A stretch of 64,000 bases of DNA from JBJHDF01 sp050486405 (GTDB taxonomy: Bacteria > Pseudomonadota > Gammaproteobacteria > Pseudomonadales > Cellvibrionaceae), in contig JBJHDF010000001.1 in NCBI GenBank assembly GCA_050486405.1, positions 62,001 through 126,000 on the forward strand, read 5' to 3'. Position 1 is the stretch's first letter. Every line of letters begins with the position of its first letter. The notes below the pieces were generated by a model. The model saw only the letters and a list, made by a program, of their open reading frames with translations. It made no database searches and was not told the DNA's origin. Positions 51,664 through 60,140 of this stretch are shown here, piece after piece. The position numbers and the translations under genes are program-made.

Positions 51664-53379
51664 ATGTTGAACATTGAACAGTCTCTTATCGACAAGTTTC
51701 CCGGCTTTGCCCGGCGCCCCGAACTGATCCGCCACTCCACGGTCACCCTGCTGCGCAAGCTCACCCGGGAGCAGGAAATCAACGCCTTCCTGCAGCAGAA
51801 CCCCGGTCTGTCCGGAGTGGACTTCATTGATCGGGTTTTCGACTACTTCAACTTCAGCTACAGCACATCGACCCGGGAGCGCCGCAATATTCCCGCCCAG
51901 GGCCGGGTGGTGATCATCGCCAACCATCCCATTGGCTCGCTGGATGGGCTGGCCCTGTTGCGGCTGGTCAGCGAAGTGCGCAAAGATGTAAAGATTGTTG
52001 CCAACGACATGCTGATGGCCTTCCAGCCACTGCACGAGCTGTTGCTGCCACTGGACAACCTGACCCGACAATCCTACCGTCAAAGCTATCGAAAAATTCT
52101 GCAAGCGCTGCACAATGACGAAGCGGTTATTTTCTTTCCCGCCGGTGAAGTTTCCCGCGCCAGTCCAAAAGGCATCCGCGACGGCAGCTGGCGGGGTGGA
52201 TTTTTGCACTTTGCGCGCAAAAGTGGCGCCCCCATTCTGCCCATTCACACCAGCGCCAAAAACTCGTTGCTGTTTTACAGCGCTTCCTTTCTGTTCAAAC
52301 CCTTTTCGACGGTACTGCTGGCCCGGGAAATGTTTAACAAGCGCTCCGCCGAAATCCGTTTTCGCATCGGCGAGGTCATCCCCAATCGCGCCCTGGACAG
52401 CAAGCGGCTGGCGGACAAGGCGCTGATTCAGCGACTGAAAAAACACCTGTACAAGATAGGTCGCGGCCGCCCGGCCATTTTCGTCACGGAAAAAACCGTA
52501 GCCCACCCCGAGGACCCCATCGCCCTGCACCGGGAACTACAAAGCGCGCAGCTACTGGGCACTACCCGCGAAAAACACCGCATTTACCTGTGCAATTACA
52601 ACGAACAGCCGAGCGTTATGCGCGAGCTGGGCCGACTGCGGGAAATGACCTTTCGTCTGGTGGGTGAAGGTACTGGCAGCAGCCGTGATCTTGATCGTTT
52701 CGATGCTTCTTATCGTCACTTGGTGCTCTGGGACCCGGAGCGGCTGACCATCGCCGGAGCCTATCGCATCGGCGATGCTGCCAACATCATGCGCTGGCAG
52801 GGGCAGGAGGGACTCTACACCGCTGACCTTTTCCACTACCGTCCCAGCGCCCGGGATTACCTGCTGCAGGCGGTGGAGCTTGGCCGAAGTTTTGTGCACC
52901 CCGATTATTGGGGCAAAGCCAGCCTGGATTACCTGTGGCAGGGCCTGGGCGCCTATCTAAAGCACCACCCGCAAGTGCGCTACGTGCTCGGGCCGGTAAG
53001 CATGAGCGCCAACTATCCCAAGCCGCTCAAGGATCTTCTGGTGTACTACTATCAGCGCTACTACTATGCGCCACCCGCTCTCGCCAGTGGCCGCCACCCC
53101 CATTTTATCGAACCGGAAGAACACCAGCGCCTAAGTAAAATATTCCAGGACATGGATCGGGAGCAGGGCTTCAGCTACCTGCAGAGCGCCTTTGCCGAGC
53201 AGAATTGTAAGATACCGGTGCTGTTCAAGCAGTACGCCAACCTGTACGAACAGGGCGGTTACCAGTTACTGGCGTTCAGTGTGGATTCAGATTTTGGCGA
53301 TTGCCTTGACGGACTGTTTATGGGCGATCTAACCCGCCTCAAGGCAAGCAAGAGAAAGCGCTACCTCAAAGACACATAA
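51664..53379 (+). CDS. olsF: Bifunctional ornithine-lipid acyltransferase, OlsF type
   Basis: A 571-residue protein with two acyltransferase halves. Residues about 70-250 form a PlsC/OlsA domain: NHPIGSLDG (the HxxxxD motif as HPIGSLD) and FFPAGEVSRASPKGIRDGSW. Residues about 300-540 form an OlsB/hemolysin-type GNAT domain (RIYLCNYNEQPSVMRELGRL, then YLLQAVELGRSFVHPDYWGK). In OlsF the C-terminal half N-acylates ornithine and the N-terminal half adds the second acyl chain. That gives phosphorus-free ornithine lipids at the membrane. The Pho-box-like promoter supports the assignment. Confidence 0.82.
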   Translation: MLNIEQSLIDKFPGFARRPELIRHSTVTLLRKLTREQEINAFLQQNPGLSGVDFIDRVFDYFNFSYSTSTRERRNIPAQGRVVIIANHPIGSLDGLALLRLVSEVRKDVKIVANDMLMAFQPLHELLLPLDNLTRQSYRQSYRKILQALHNDEAVIFFPAGEVSRASPKGIRDGSWRGGFLHFARKSGAPILPIHTSAKNSLLFYSASFLFKPFSTVLLAREMFNKRSAEIRFRIGEVIPNRALDSKRLADKALIQRLKKHLYKIGRGRPAIFVTEKTVAHPEDPIALHRELQSAQLLGTTREKHRIYLCNYNEQPSVMRELGRLREMTFRLVGEGTGSSRDLDRFDASYRHLVLWDPERLTIAGAYRIGDAANIMRWQGQEGLYTADLFHYRPSARDYLLQAVELGRSFVHPDYWGKASLDYLWQGLGAYLKHHPQVRYVLGPVSMSANYPKPLKDLLVYYYQRYYYAPPALASGRHPHFIEPEEHQRLSKIFQDMDREQGFSYLQSAFAEQNCKIPVLFKQYANLYEQGGYQLLAFSVDSDFGDCLDGLFMGDLTRLKASKRKRYLKDT

Positions 53380-53386
53380 CTAAATC

Positions 53387-53413
53387 GCGGGGCCAAATGC
53401 GATGCGGCCCCGC
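53387..53413. terminator. Hairpin between convergent olsF and hoxX
   Basis: GCGGGGCC (53387-53394) pairs with GGCCCCGC (53406-53413) around an 11-base loop. It lies just after the olsF stop and before the hoxX stop on the other strand, so it can end both transcripts. No strong T run follows. Confidence 0.6.
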
Positions 53414-53427
53414 TTGCGAAGCAGCAC

Positions 53428-55152
53428 TCAGGCGATAGCCAGCTGCCTTTTCTCCATCTGCGGCGCCCTAAGGCGCTCGGGCGTCTTTCCGCAAACGATC
53501 TTGTGCACAAACTGGTAGCGCAACCGATGGTAATCGCTGTCGGGATCGTCGAACACCGCCTTCATCCGGCGTAGCTCCTCGGCCCGATAGGCGTCCAGCG
53601 GACGCTGTTGCTCGTCGGCCTGCCGGCTGGCGGCCTTGGCCGCCAGCATGGCGTCGAAACTGCGATCAGACGCCAGTTTTTCACAGTATACCTGCAGGTG
53701 CTGGTGATACTCTTCCCAGGACTCGGGCAACACCTGATCAGCCATACCCATAGTCAACGCCTCGTCGGCCGCTACCGGCAGGCACTGTTCAGTCAGCCGT
53801 AGCGCCTGGTCCTGACCAACCCTGCGTGGCAGCAGATAGGTCCAGTACTCCGAACCGTAGAGCCCCATGGTTTGGTAGTGCGGGTTGAGCACCACGCCCT
53901 GCCGGGCCAGTACCCGATCGCAGGCCAGCGGCACAATGGCACCTCCGGCACCGGCATTGCAGCGCAGCGCCGCCACTGTCATTTTGCTGCTGGTGAGAAG
54001 GATATCCCTGACCAGATCGTCAATGGCATTGATATTCTGCCAGGATTCCCGGGCGGGATTATCGGCAGCTTCGATACAGTTGAGGTGAATACCATTGCTC
54101 CAGAAGTCCTCTCCCCCGAGCAGGGCTATGACGCGAACATCGGGGCGCAACAGCAGCTCCCGGTAGACTGCCAGCAAACTGCGACACTGAACAGTATTCA
54201 TGGCGCCGTTGTAGAAATTGAAGCTCAGGTAGGCGACTCCGTTCTTGACCACATAATCAATATCGCCAAGTAGTTCGGAAGCAAGCATTGGCAGGGACAG
54301 GTAGTCGTCGGCGTTGCCAAACTGCCGCTTCACCACCTGTAGCGCGGGCAACTTGAAATACTTTTGACCGTCGCGGGGTGCCATTTTCATCTGCCGCACC
54401 CATACGCGCCCGTCTCTGGCGGCAAAACAGACGGCGCTGTCTTTGTGCCCAACGATTCGACCATTGTCCCAGCCAGGCACAGGTTCAAACTCACCCACAG
54501 CCCCAAACAGGTAAACGTGATTATCATCCACTTGGGTCAATACGCCGGGAAAACTGTCGGCGGCGTTAATTTTGCGCACGATATCCGCAGTGGAATCCGT
54601 GTGCCAGTGGATTTCCCGGTCCTTCTGCCGCAGCAGCGGACGCAAGCGACCCTGCACACCGGGCAGGGAGTAGTCTAGCGGGCGGGGAAGAAAAGTTGGA
54701 TCGCGAAACTGCAGCAACGCCTCGCGCACCAAAGCACTGGCAGCGGCGATAACTTCTCGTCTGTAAAGACTGGCTTTAGCGGTATTGCGGCGCACAAATT
54801 CCCGGGTACCCCAAATAGCGCCCGCGTCCATTTCGGCATCGGCCTGCAACAGGGTGACTCCCCAGTGCTGCCAATCGTCGGTGATCGCCCAGTCCAGTGA
54901 CGAGGGTCCCCTATCTCCCTCTACCCCGGGGTGCACGATCAGACAGGGGGTATACCGCCAGATTTGCTCGGGAACACGATGCTTCAGGTAGGGGCACACG
55001 ATCAAATCCGGCCGAAACTGCTCCACTGCATCCAGCATATCCTCTTCCTCGGCGGACAGTTCGATGGCAACTCGGCAACCTTCCGCCAGCAGTTCGCGAT
55101 GGATCCTCTGACACATGCCATTGTAGGCGGACGAAAAAAGTAAGATATTCAC
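53428..55152 (-). CDS. hoxX: HoxX-type hydrogenase maturation protein (CO-ligand synthesis)
   Basis: A 574-residue fusion. Residues about 1-270 are formyl-THF transferase-like (LIVHPGVEGDRGPSSLDWAI, with the catalytic-type HPG and an Asp in DAEMDAGAIWGT). Residues about 290-540 are enoyl-CoA hydratase-like (ALLGGEDFWSNGIHLN, CNAGAGGAIVPLACDRVLAR, then LNPHYQTMGLYGSEYWTYLL, a HoxX signature). In hydrogenase bacteria HoxX turns formyl-THF into the CO ligand of [NiFe]-hydrogenases under air. No hydrogenase or hyp gene is in the window, so either it serves a distant operon or it has another role. The end of the gene faces olsF. Confidence 0.85.
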   Translation of the reverse strand: MNILLFSSAYNGMCQRIHRELLAEGCRVAIELSAEEEDMLDAVEQFRPDLIVCPYLKHRVPEQIWRYTPCLIVHPGVEGDRGPSSLDWAITDDWQHWGVTLLQADAEMDAGAIWGTREFVRRNTAKASLYRREVIAAASALVREALLQFRDPTFLPRPLDYSLPGVQGRLRPLLRQKDREIHWHTDSTADIVRKINAADSFPGVLTQVDDNHVYLFGAVGEFEPVPGWDNGRIVGHKDSAVCFAARDGRVWVRQMKMAPRDGQKYFKLPALQVVKRQFGNADDYLSLPMLASELLGDIDYVVKNGVAYLSFNFYNGAMNTVQCRSLLAVYRELLLRPDVRVIALLGGEDFWSNGIHLNCIEAADNPARESWQNINAIDDLVRDILLTSSKMTVAALRCNAGAGGAIVPLACDRVLARQGVVLNPHYQTMGLYGSEYWTYLLPRRVGQDQALRLTEQCLPVAADEALTMGMADQVLPESWEEYHQHLQVYCEKLASDRSFDAMLAAKAASRQADEQQRPLDAYRAEELRRMKAVFDDPDSDYHRLRYQFVHKIVCGKTPERLRAPQMEKRQLAIA

Positions 55153-55237
55153 GAAAACTCCTTGTCAATCCCTTTCGGGCACAGTCGGCGCGCCCCTTCT
55201 GGACTTGCAGCCACGAGCGGGCTGCGATCAAATCATG

Positions 55238-56003
55238 TCAAACCGGCTGCTTTGCGCTTTCGTCATCAAGCTCCGCGTACATTCGGTTGCTGAGCTGGCT
55301 CAAGGCGGCGATCAGACAGAGCACCAACAGCACCATGCTGGCGCAGAAGACAAACAGCCCCAAAGTCATGGGTGTGATGCCTTCGTGCATCATGGCGTGA
55401 GCACCGGCATCGGCCGAGTACTCATGGCTCATGGCGGCCATCCCGGTATAGTGCATACCGCACACGGCGGTGGCCATAACCAGAGCAGCGCCCAACATCT
55501 GCAGACTGCCGTTGAGGTTGACCGCCAACCATAACGCAACCGTAGCGGCCACTACCGCAATCAGAATGGAGAGGCCCACCAGCACATTGTTGTAGTACAT
55601 CTCACCAGGCATCACCATGGCCGCCATGCCCATATAGTGCATACTGGCGACACCGAGCCCGGTGAACACACCGGCACTTACCAATCTAATCAGTGATACC
55701 CGACCGGATACGACGATCGAAAGGCCAATACCGACCACCGCCACGGCTACCACAAGGGAGAGAAAAGTCAGACCCGGGGCATAGCCCACGTCCATCGGAA
55801 CCTGATAGGCGAGCATGCCGATAAAATGCATGGTCCAGATGCCACCACCACCCAATGCTATCGCGGCAGTAACCACCCAGGGCCAGGATACTCCTTTGGC
55901 GGCCGACTTGATGTTATTGGTGATTTGCAGGGCAGTAAAAGCCCCGAAGGCTGAAACAAGGGAAGGAGAGAATAACCAGAAACCAATTGTATGTTACTTC
56001 CAT
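55238..56003 (-). pseudogene. MHYT-domain membrane sensor broken by a single-base frameshift
   Basis: ATG 56003 (ribosome site GGGTGA) begins MEVTYNWFLVILSF, the usual MHYT N-terminus, but then leaves frame. The expected continuation (LVSAFGAFTALQITNNIKSA, then the intact remainder) is in the next frame, with no usable start before 55876. Removing one base from the GGG run at 55960-55962 restores a full seven-helix protein. The three MHYT units are visible: WTMHFIGML, SMHYMGMAAM and GMHYTGMAAM. MHYT domains probably bind copper and sense O2, CO or NO. This copy ends after the membrane part, with no output domain. Confidence 0.75.
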
Positions 56004-56313
56004 AATTGTCACCCAAATCCCCTTGGGATTCCATAGATGGTCGTGCGCTCGAATACATCCGCGAACCACGAAAGCCTAGTGCAGGGTTTGGGGAACTGCA
56101 AGAAATTATTTGTGCTCGGTATGCAACGCCCGCTCTGATTAGACTTTTTTGCTATGGAATGCGTAAACGGCATTAAGAATCAAAATAATGAATCGGCATG
56201 ATTTTCTTTCAAATGTCACAAGAATAATCATTTACCCGAACAAGTGGCGCGCTTTTTCACCCGTTGGCGCAATAATTTACGCCGCCGGCACCCTGCTTCC
56301 AGTTTTCCGTTTT

Positions 56314-56343
56314 TTGACGCAGTTCAAATTTTTCGTCTACAGT
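56314..56343 (+). promoter_or_regulatory. Candidate promoter of the chemosensory operon
   Basis: TTGACG (56314-56319) and TACAGT (56338-56343) are 18 bases apart, about 108 bases before the first gene. The 447-base gap between the MHYT gene and this operon (56004-56450) is A+T-rich in its first half. It shows no other gene or clear RNA that I can support. Confidence 0.45.
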
Positions 56344-56450
56344 GATCCAAACCGGTTGCCGCTTATACAGGGTGATCTACACTTCTCCTTACCCACCGCA
56401 TACGCGCTCCGGCGACGGTGGCCACATATCACCAACAGGGATTGTCGACC

Positions 56451-57338
56451 ATGTCCGCCCAACAAACCGCCCCGCAAAGCTCCCACCGCTCCTTTACCGT
56501 GGCCCTGATAGGTGCTGAGCAAAGCGATCAGGTTACCCTCAATCGCATCTTCGGCATCACCCGATACCGCACGCGCAGCTATGAATTGATCCCTCTGGAC
56601 ACCAGCCAGAGCGACGACGAGCAGGTTGTAAGGGCAGGCAAGGCTGACATTCATATAGTGAACGTACAGAACCCCAGGGCCATAGTGTTGTGGAGCAGGG
56701 TGGCGGCGCGTATACCGGCTGCCCAAAAGCGTCCAGTGATCCGCATTGCCCGGCACGTCAATGCGGAAAGCCGCAATGATCTGACCCTGACCTGGCCTAT
56801 CAATCCCGCCAAGGTGCTGCATACGCTGGACAGCTATACCATTGCCCACCTGGATTTCATGCCGGAATTTGAAATCGGCTCCGAAAGCGATACCGGGGAT
56901 CAGACCCTGGAGAAAGTCGCCTATATCAGCAAACACCGCAAACGGGCACAGACCGATGCCCAAAAGATTCGGGCGCTGGTAGCCGATGACAGCCTACCCG
57001 TGCGCCGCCAGCTCAAGATCGAGTTCGATATGCTGGGTTCCGAGCTGGATCTCGTCGAAAACGGTGAGGCCGCCCTGTTGGCGGCGCAGAGCAACACTTA
57101 CGACATTATCTTTCTGGACGTGGTAATGCCCGGCCTGGATGGCTACAGCGTTTGCAAGAGCATTCGCCGCACCGCCAATAATCGCAACACGCCTGTCGTT
57201 ATGCTGACCAGTCGTTCATCCAAGTTCGACAAGCTCAAGGGCAAACTTGCCGGCTGCGATACCTATCTGACAAAACCCATCAACCATAACGAATTTGTGG
57301 AAATCACCCGAAAACACCTGGAAAACAAGGAGAAGTAA
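56451..57338 (+). CDS. Tandem receiver response regulator, PilG-like
   Basis: A 295-residue protein. The C-terminal half (about 170-290) is an intact receiver: VADDSLPVRRQL, the phosphorylated Asp in IIFLDVVMPGLDGYSVCKSI, VVMLTSRSS and the switch Lys in YLTKPINHNEF. The N-terminal 150 residues (SFTVALIGAEQSDQVTLNRI) look like a second, degenerate receiver or a related Rossmann-like fold without the Asp pocket. In Pil-Chp systems PilG is a lone receiver, so the extension is unusual. It is first in the operon; ATG 56451 has a weak AGGGA site. Confidence 0.75.
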   Translation: MSAQQTAPQSSHRSFTVALIGAEQSDQVTLNRIFGITRYRTRSYELIPLDTSQSDDEQVVRAGKADIHIVNVQNPRAIVLWSRVAARIPAAQKRPVIRIARHVNAESRNDLTLTWPINPAKVLHTLDSYTIAHLDFMPEFEIGSESDTGDQTLEKVAYISKHRKRAQTDAQKIRALVADDSLPVRRQLKIEFDMLGSELDLVENGEAALLAAQSNTYDIIFLDVVMPGLDGYSVCKSIRRTANNRNTPVVMLTSRSSKFDKLKGKLAGCDTYLTKPINHNEFVEITRKHLENKEK

Positions 57339-57340
57339 CA

Positions 57341-57703
57341 ATGACACCGAGCAAAGTCATGATCGTCGACGATTCGCCCATTGAGTTGAAACACCTAAAG
57401 GATATCGTCACCGATGCCGGCTATCAGGTCATCACCGCCACCAGCGGCCGCGAGGCCTACGACAAGGCCAAGTCGTATCGTCCCGACGTTATTTTGATGG
57501 ACGTGGTCATGGAGGATGTCGACGGCTTCGAAGCTTGCCGGACCATCACCCAGGACAAAGACCTGCAGGCGATTCCCGTGGTGTTCGTCACCAGCAAAAA
57601 CCAGACAGCAGACCGCGTCTGGGGCGAGTTGCAGGGTGGCAAGGCGATGATTTCCAAGCCATACACCCAGGAACAGATTCTCGACACCATCTCGTCATTG
57701 TGA
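57341..57703 (+). CDS. Single-domain response regulator, PilH-like
   Basis: A 120-residue receiver with VMIVDDSPIELKHLKDIV, the acceptor Asp in VILMDVVMEDVDGFEACRTI, the VFVTSKNQ Thr/Ser and the switch Lys in MISKPYTQEQ. It lacks an output domain, so it acts by protein contact or as a phosphate sink, as PilH does in twitching motility. It starts 2 bases after the previous gene's stop. Confidence 0.85.
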   Translation: MTPSKVMIVDDSPIELKHLKDIVTDAGYQVITATSGREAYDKAKSYRPDVILMDVVMEDVDGFEACRTITQDKDLQAIPVVFVTSKNQTADRVWGELQGGKAMISKPYTQEQILDTISSL

Positions 57704-57710
57704 TTGCGAC

Positions 57711-58274
57711 ATGAACACCCAGCCGGACAGTCCCCAAGATCAACTGATCAGGTCTCTGACCCGGCTAGCGGACCGCCCCCAGGAAGACGGACTCCCCGAC
57801 GATGCCGCCAACGCTATAGCCGCGCCCACGGAGCGGCACTTCGGTTTTCAGCTTGGTCCCTGGCACTGCGCCGCGCCAGCTGCCCTGTTCTGCGAACTGC
57901 TGGCAAACCCCAATATATCACCGCTGCCCAATGCGCCGTCGCTGTTGCGCGGTCTATGCAATGTGCGCGGTAATCTGATCCCGGTCTTCGAACTGCACCA
58001 GCTCAACGGGAACAGCGCACCCCAGAACCGGGTATTGCTGCTGGGACGCCAACACAACGCCGTGGGTCTGCTTGTCGATTCTTTGCCGGTCAGTCTCGAC
58101 CTCCCATTGACAACGGACGCGGCGCTCGCCACCGCCGATACGGCGCTGGCGCCAGTGCTGCTTGATAGCTGCCTGCATCAGGGAACACTCTGGTATCGCA
58201 TTGACCCGGTGCGTCTCGGCCCTGAGTTGCTGGCCTTGTGCCAACGTTGGGACCAGCCACCACCTGAACATTGA
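57711..58274 (+). CDS. CheW-like adaptor, PilI type
   Basis: A 187-residue CheW-domain protein: HFGFQLGPWHCAAPAALFCE in the first strands, SLLRGLCNVRGNLIPVFELH (the family's VxGxxNLRGxxxPVxDL position), and NAVGLLVDSLPVSLDLPLTT. It couples the receptor to the kinase. It lies 7 bases after the PilH-like gene, with a long Asp/Pro-rich N-terminus. Confidence 0.85.
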   Translation: MNTQPDSPQDQLIRSLTRLADRPQEDGLPDDAANAIAAPTERHFGFQLGPWHCAAPAALFCELLANPNISPLPNAPSLLRGLCNVRGNLIPVFELHQLNGNSAPQNRVLLLGRQHNAVGLLVDSLPVSLDLPLTTDAALATADTALAPVLLDSCLHQGTLWYRIDPVRLGPELLALCQRWDQPPPEH

Positions 58275-58299
58275 TTGGAGCTTACTCCAGGAGAAGACT

Positions 58300-60129
58300 A
58301 TGAGCCCGTTTTCCGGAATCAGGATTTACCACAAGATCATAAGCCTCATGATCGGCCTGGTCATGGGGTTCGTGCTGATGGGGGTTGCCTATTACGCCCA
58401 GATCAGCGCGGACATTAAAGTGGCGGAGGTCAATCAACAGGGCGATACCGCCAACCAGTTGCTCGATCAGTTGCAACAGTCCGCCGCCGCCATGAGCCAG
58501 TCGGCCATTGCCTGGCACACCACCGGCGAGACCAGACAACTCAATGCCCACCAAAGCGAATACAGTCTCTTTGAGCAACATATCGCCGCACTTGGCGGTA
58601 TGGATATGCGCTACGTCAACCGCGCTCTGCTGGCAGACATCACCACCGCCGGTGCGGAACTCAATGCCCTGGCCAGATCCATTGACGCCAGGGCGCGTGT
58701 CGAACAGGCAGCCGACGGACTGAACGATCAACTGGCAGCCTATCAGGCGTTTTTGCACGACAACGTCAGCCAGCGGCTCGATTTGGCTGCCACCGAGCGC
58801 ACCATCGCCCAGGCGGTGTTCGCCACCGTGCTGTTGATTACCGCCATCGGCACCACAGCCGGCGTCTACTTGATCTATCGCAGCATCGTTCTGCCGCTTT
58901 GGCACATTCAATCGGTTATCGCACAGCAAAACCGCGGCAACGACCAAGCCCGGGTGTCCCTTACCACCCAGGACGAGTTGGGCACGCTGGGACGCGCTTT
59001 CAACCGTTTGCTGGATGAACGCATTCAGGTGCTGCAGAACCAGGCCCGGGAAAACGAACAACTGAACAAGTCTATTATCACCCTGATCAAATCGCTGGCA
59101 ATGATTGCCAAGAAAGACCTTACCGTAAAAGTGCCGGTTTCCGCCGATGTCACCGGCACCGTATCCGATGCAGTAAATCTCTTTACCTCGGAAACGGCCC
59201 GCACCCTGCACCAGGTCACGGGCATTTCCGCCCAGGTGGACAGAATTTCCGATCAATTGCAGGAGCAGTCCCGGGAAGTTATGCAGGTGGCCGAGCTCGA
59301 GCACCAACAGGTGGCCGACACCACCCGCTCACTGGAGGAGCTGGCCAAAGCCATGAACGACATCGCCCAGGAGGCCCGCACCACCAATCACATTGCCAAA
59401 ACCACCATCGAGCATACGCTGAAGGCTCAGGAGTCAGTGACCCAAACGGTATCGGGCATCCAGACCATTCGCGGCACCATCGCCGAAACGGAAAAACGTA
59501 TCAAGCGTCTGGGTGATCGCTCCCAGGAAATCACCAGTATTGTCAACCTGATCAACACCATCGCCGAGCGCACCCACATTCTGGCGTTGAACGCCAGCAT
59601 GCACGCCGCGTCAGCGGGTGAAGCGGGTAAGGGCTTTGCCGTGGTGGCGGAGGAGGTGCAGCGCCTGGCGGAAAACGCCCGCAGTGCCACCTCGGATATC
59701 TCTTCGATGGTTAATAACATCCGTGTCGAAACCTCCGATACCGTCGCCATCATGAACAAGCTGATCACCCAGGTGGCCGACGGCACCCGCATGGCCGAAG
59801 ACTCGGGGCAGCGCATGCACGACACCGAAGCGGCCACGCGGCAACTGGTAAACCACGTTAAATCCATTGCGGTCAATTCCATCAATCAAGCCAACAACGC
59901 TGGCCGGGTGCGCGACGGCGCCAACGCCATCAGTCACTCCGCCGACATTACGCATAGCAAGCTGCAAGAGCAGCAGCGTCAGACCGATGAGTTGAAGGCT
60001 TGCGCACGCACTCTGGTCGATCGGGTTCAGGTGTTTACCCTGCCCGAGTTTCGGGCCGAAGCTGAGCAGGCGGTGGATCTCGTGCGGCAGCCCGCGATCA
60101 ATCACGACAAGATACCGGCCACCGCCTGA
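58300..60129 (+). CDS. pilJ: Methyl-accepting chemotaxis protein, PilJ-like
   Basis: A 609-residue transducer with membrane helices at about residues 14-34 and 172-194, a periplasmic helical sensor between them, a HAMP region (about 195-250) and a long cytoplasmic hairpin. The signalling tip holds TIAERTHILALNASMHAASA and GFAVVAEEVQRLAENARSAT, which is the PilJ-like wording (HIL...MHA in place of NLLALNAAIEA). It should sense surface contact or small ligands and control the ChpA kinase. ATG 58300 follows AGGAG. No CheR/PilK gene lies in the window. Confidence 0.88.
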   Translation: MSPFSGIRIYHKIISLMIGLVMGFVLMGVAYYAQISADIKVAEVNQQGDTANQLLDQLQQSAAAMSQSAIAWHTTGETRQLNAHQSEYSLFEQHIAALGGMDMRYVNRALLADITTAGAELNALARSIDARARVEQAADGLNDQLAAYQAFLHDNVSQRLDLAATERTIAQAVFATVLLITAIGTTAGVYLIYRSIVLPLWHIQSVIAQQNRGNDQARVSLTTQDELGTLGRAFNRLLDERIQVLQNQARENEQLNKSIITLIKSLAMIAKKDLTVKVPVSADVTGTVSDAVNLFTSETARTLHQVTGISAQVDRISDQLQEQSREVMQVAELEHQQVADTTRSLEELAKAMNDIAQEARTTNHIAKTTIEHTLKAQESVTQTVSGIQTIRGTIAETEKRIKRLGDRSQEITSIVNLINTIAERTHILALNASMHAASAGEAGKGFAVVAEEVQRLAENARSATSDISSMVNNIRVETSDTVAIMNKLITQVADGTRMAEDSGQRMHDTEAATRQLVNHVKSIAVNSINQANNAGRVRDGANAISHSADITHSKLQEQQRQTDELKACARTLVDRVQVFTLPEFRAEAEQAVDLVRQPAINHDKIPATA

Positions 60130-60140
60130 GGCAGACCATC

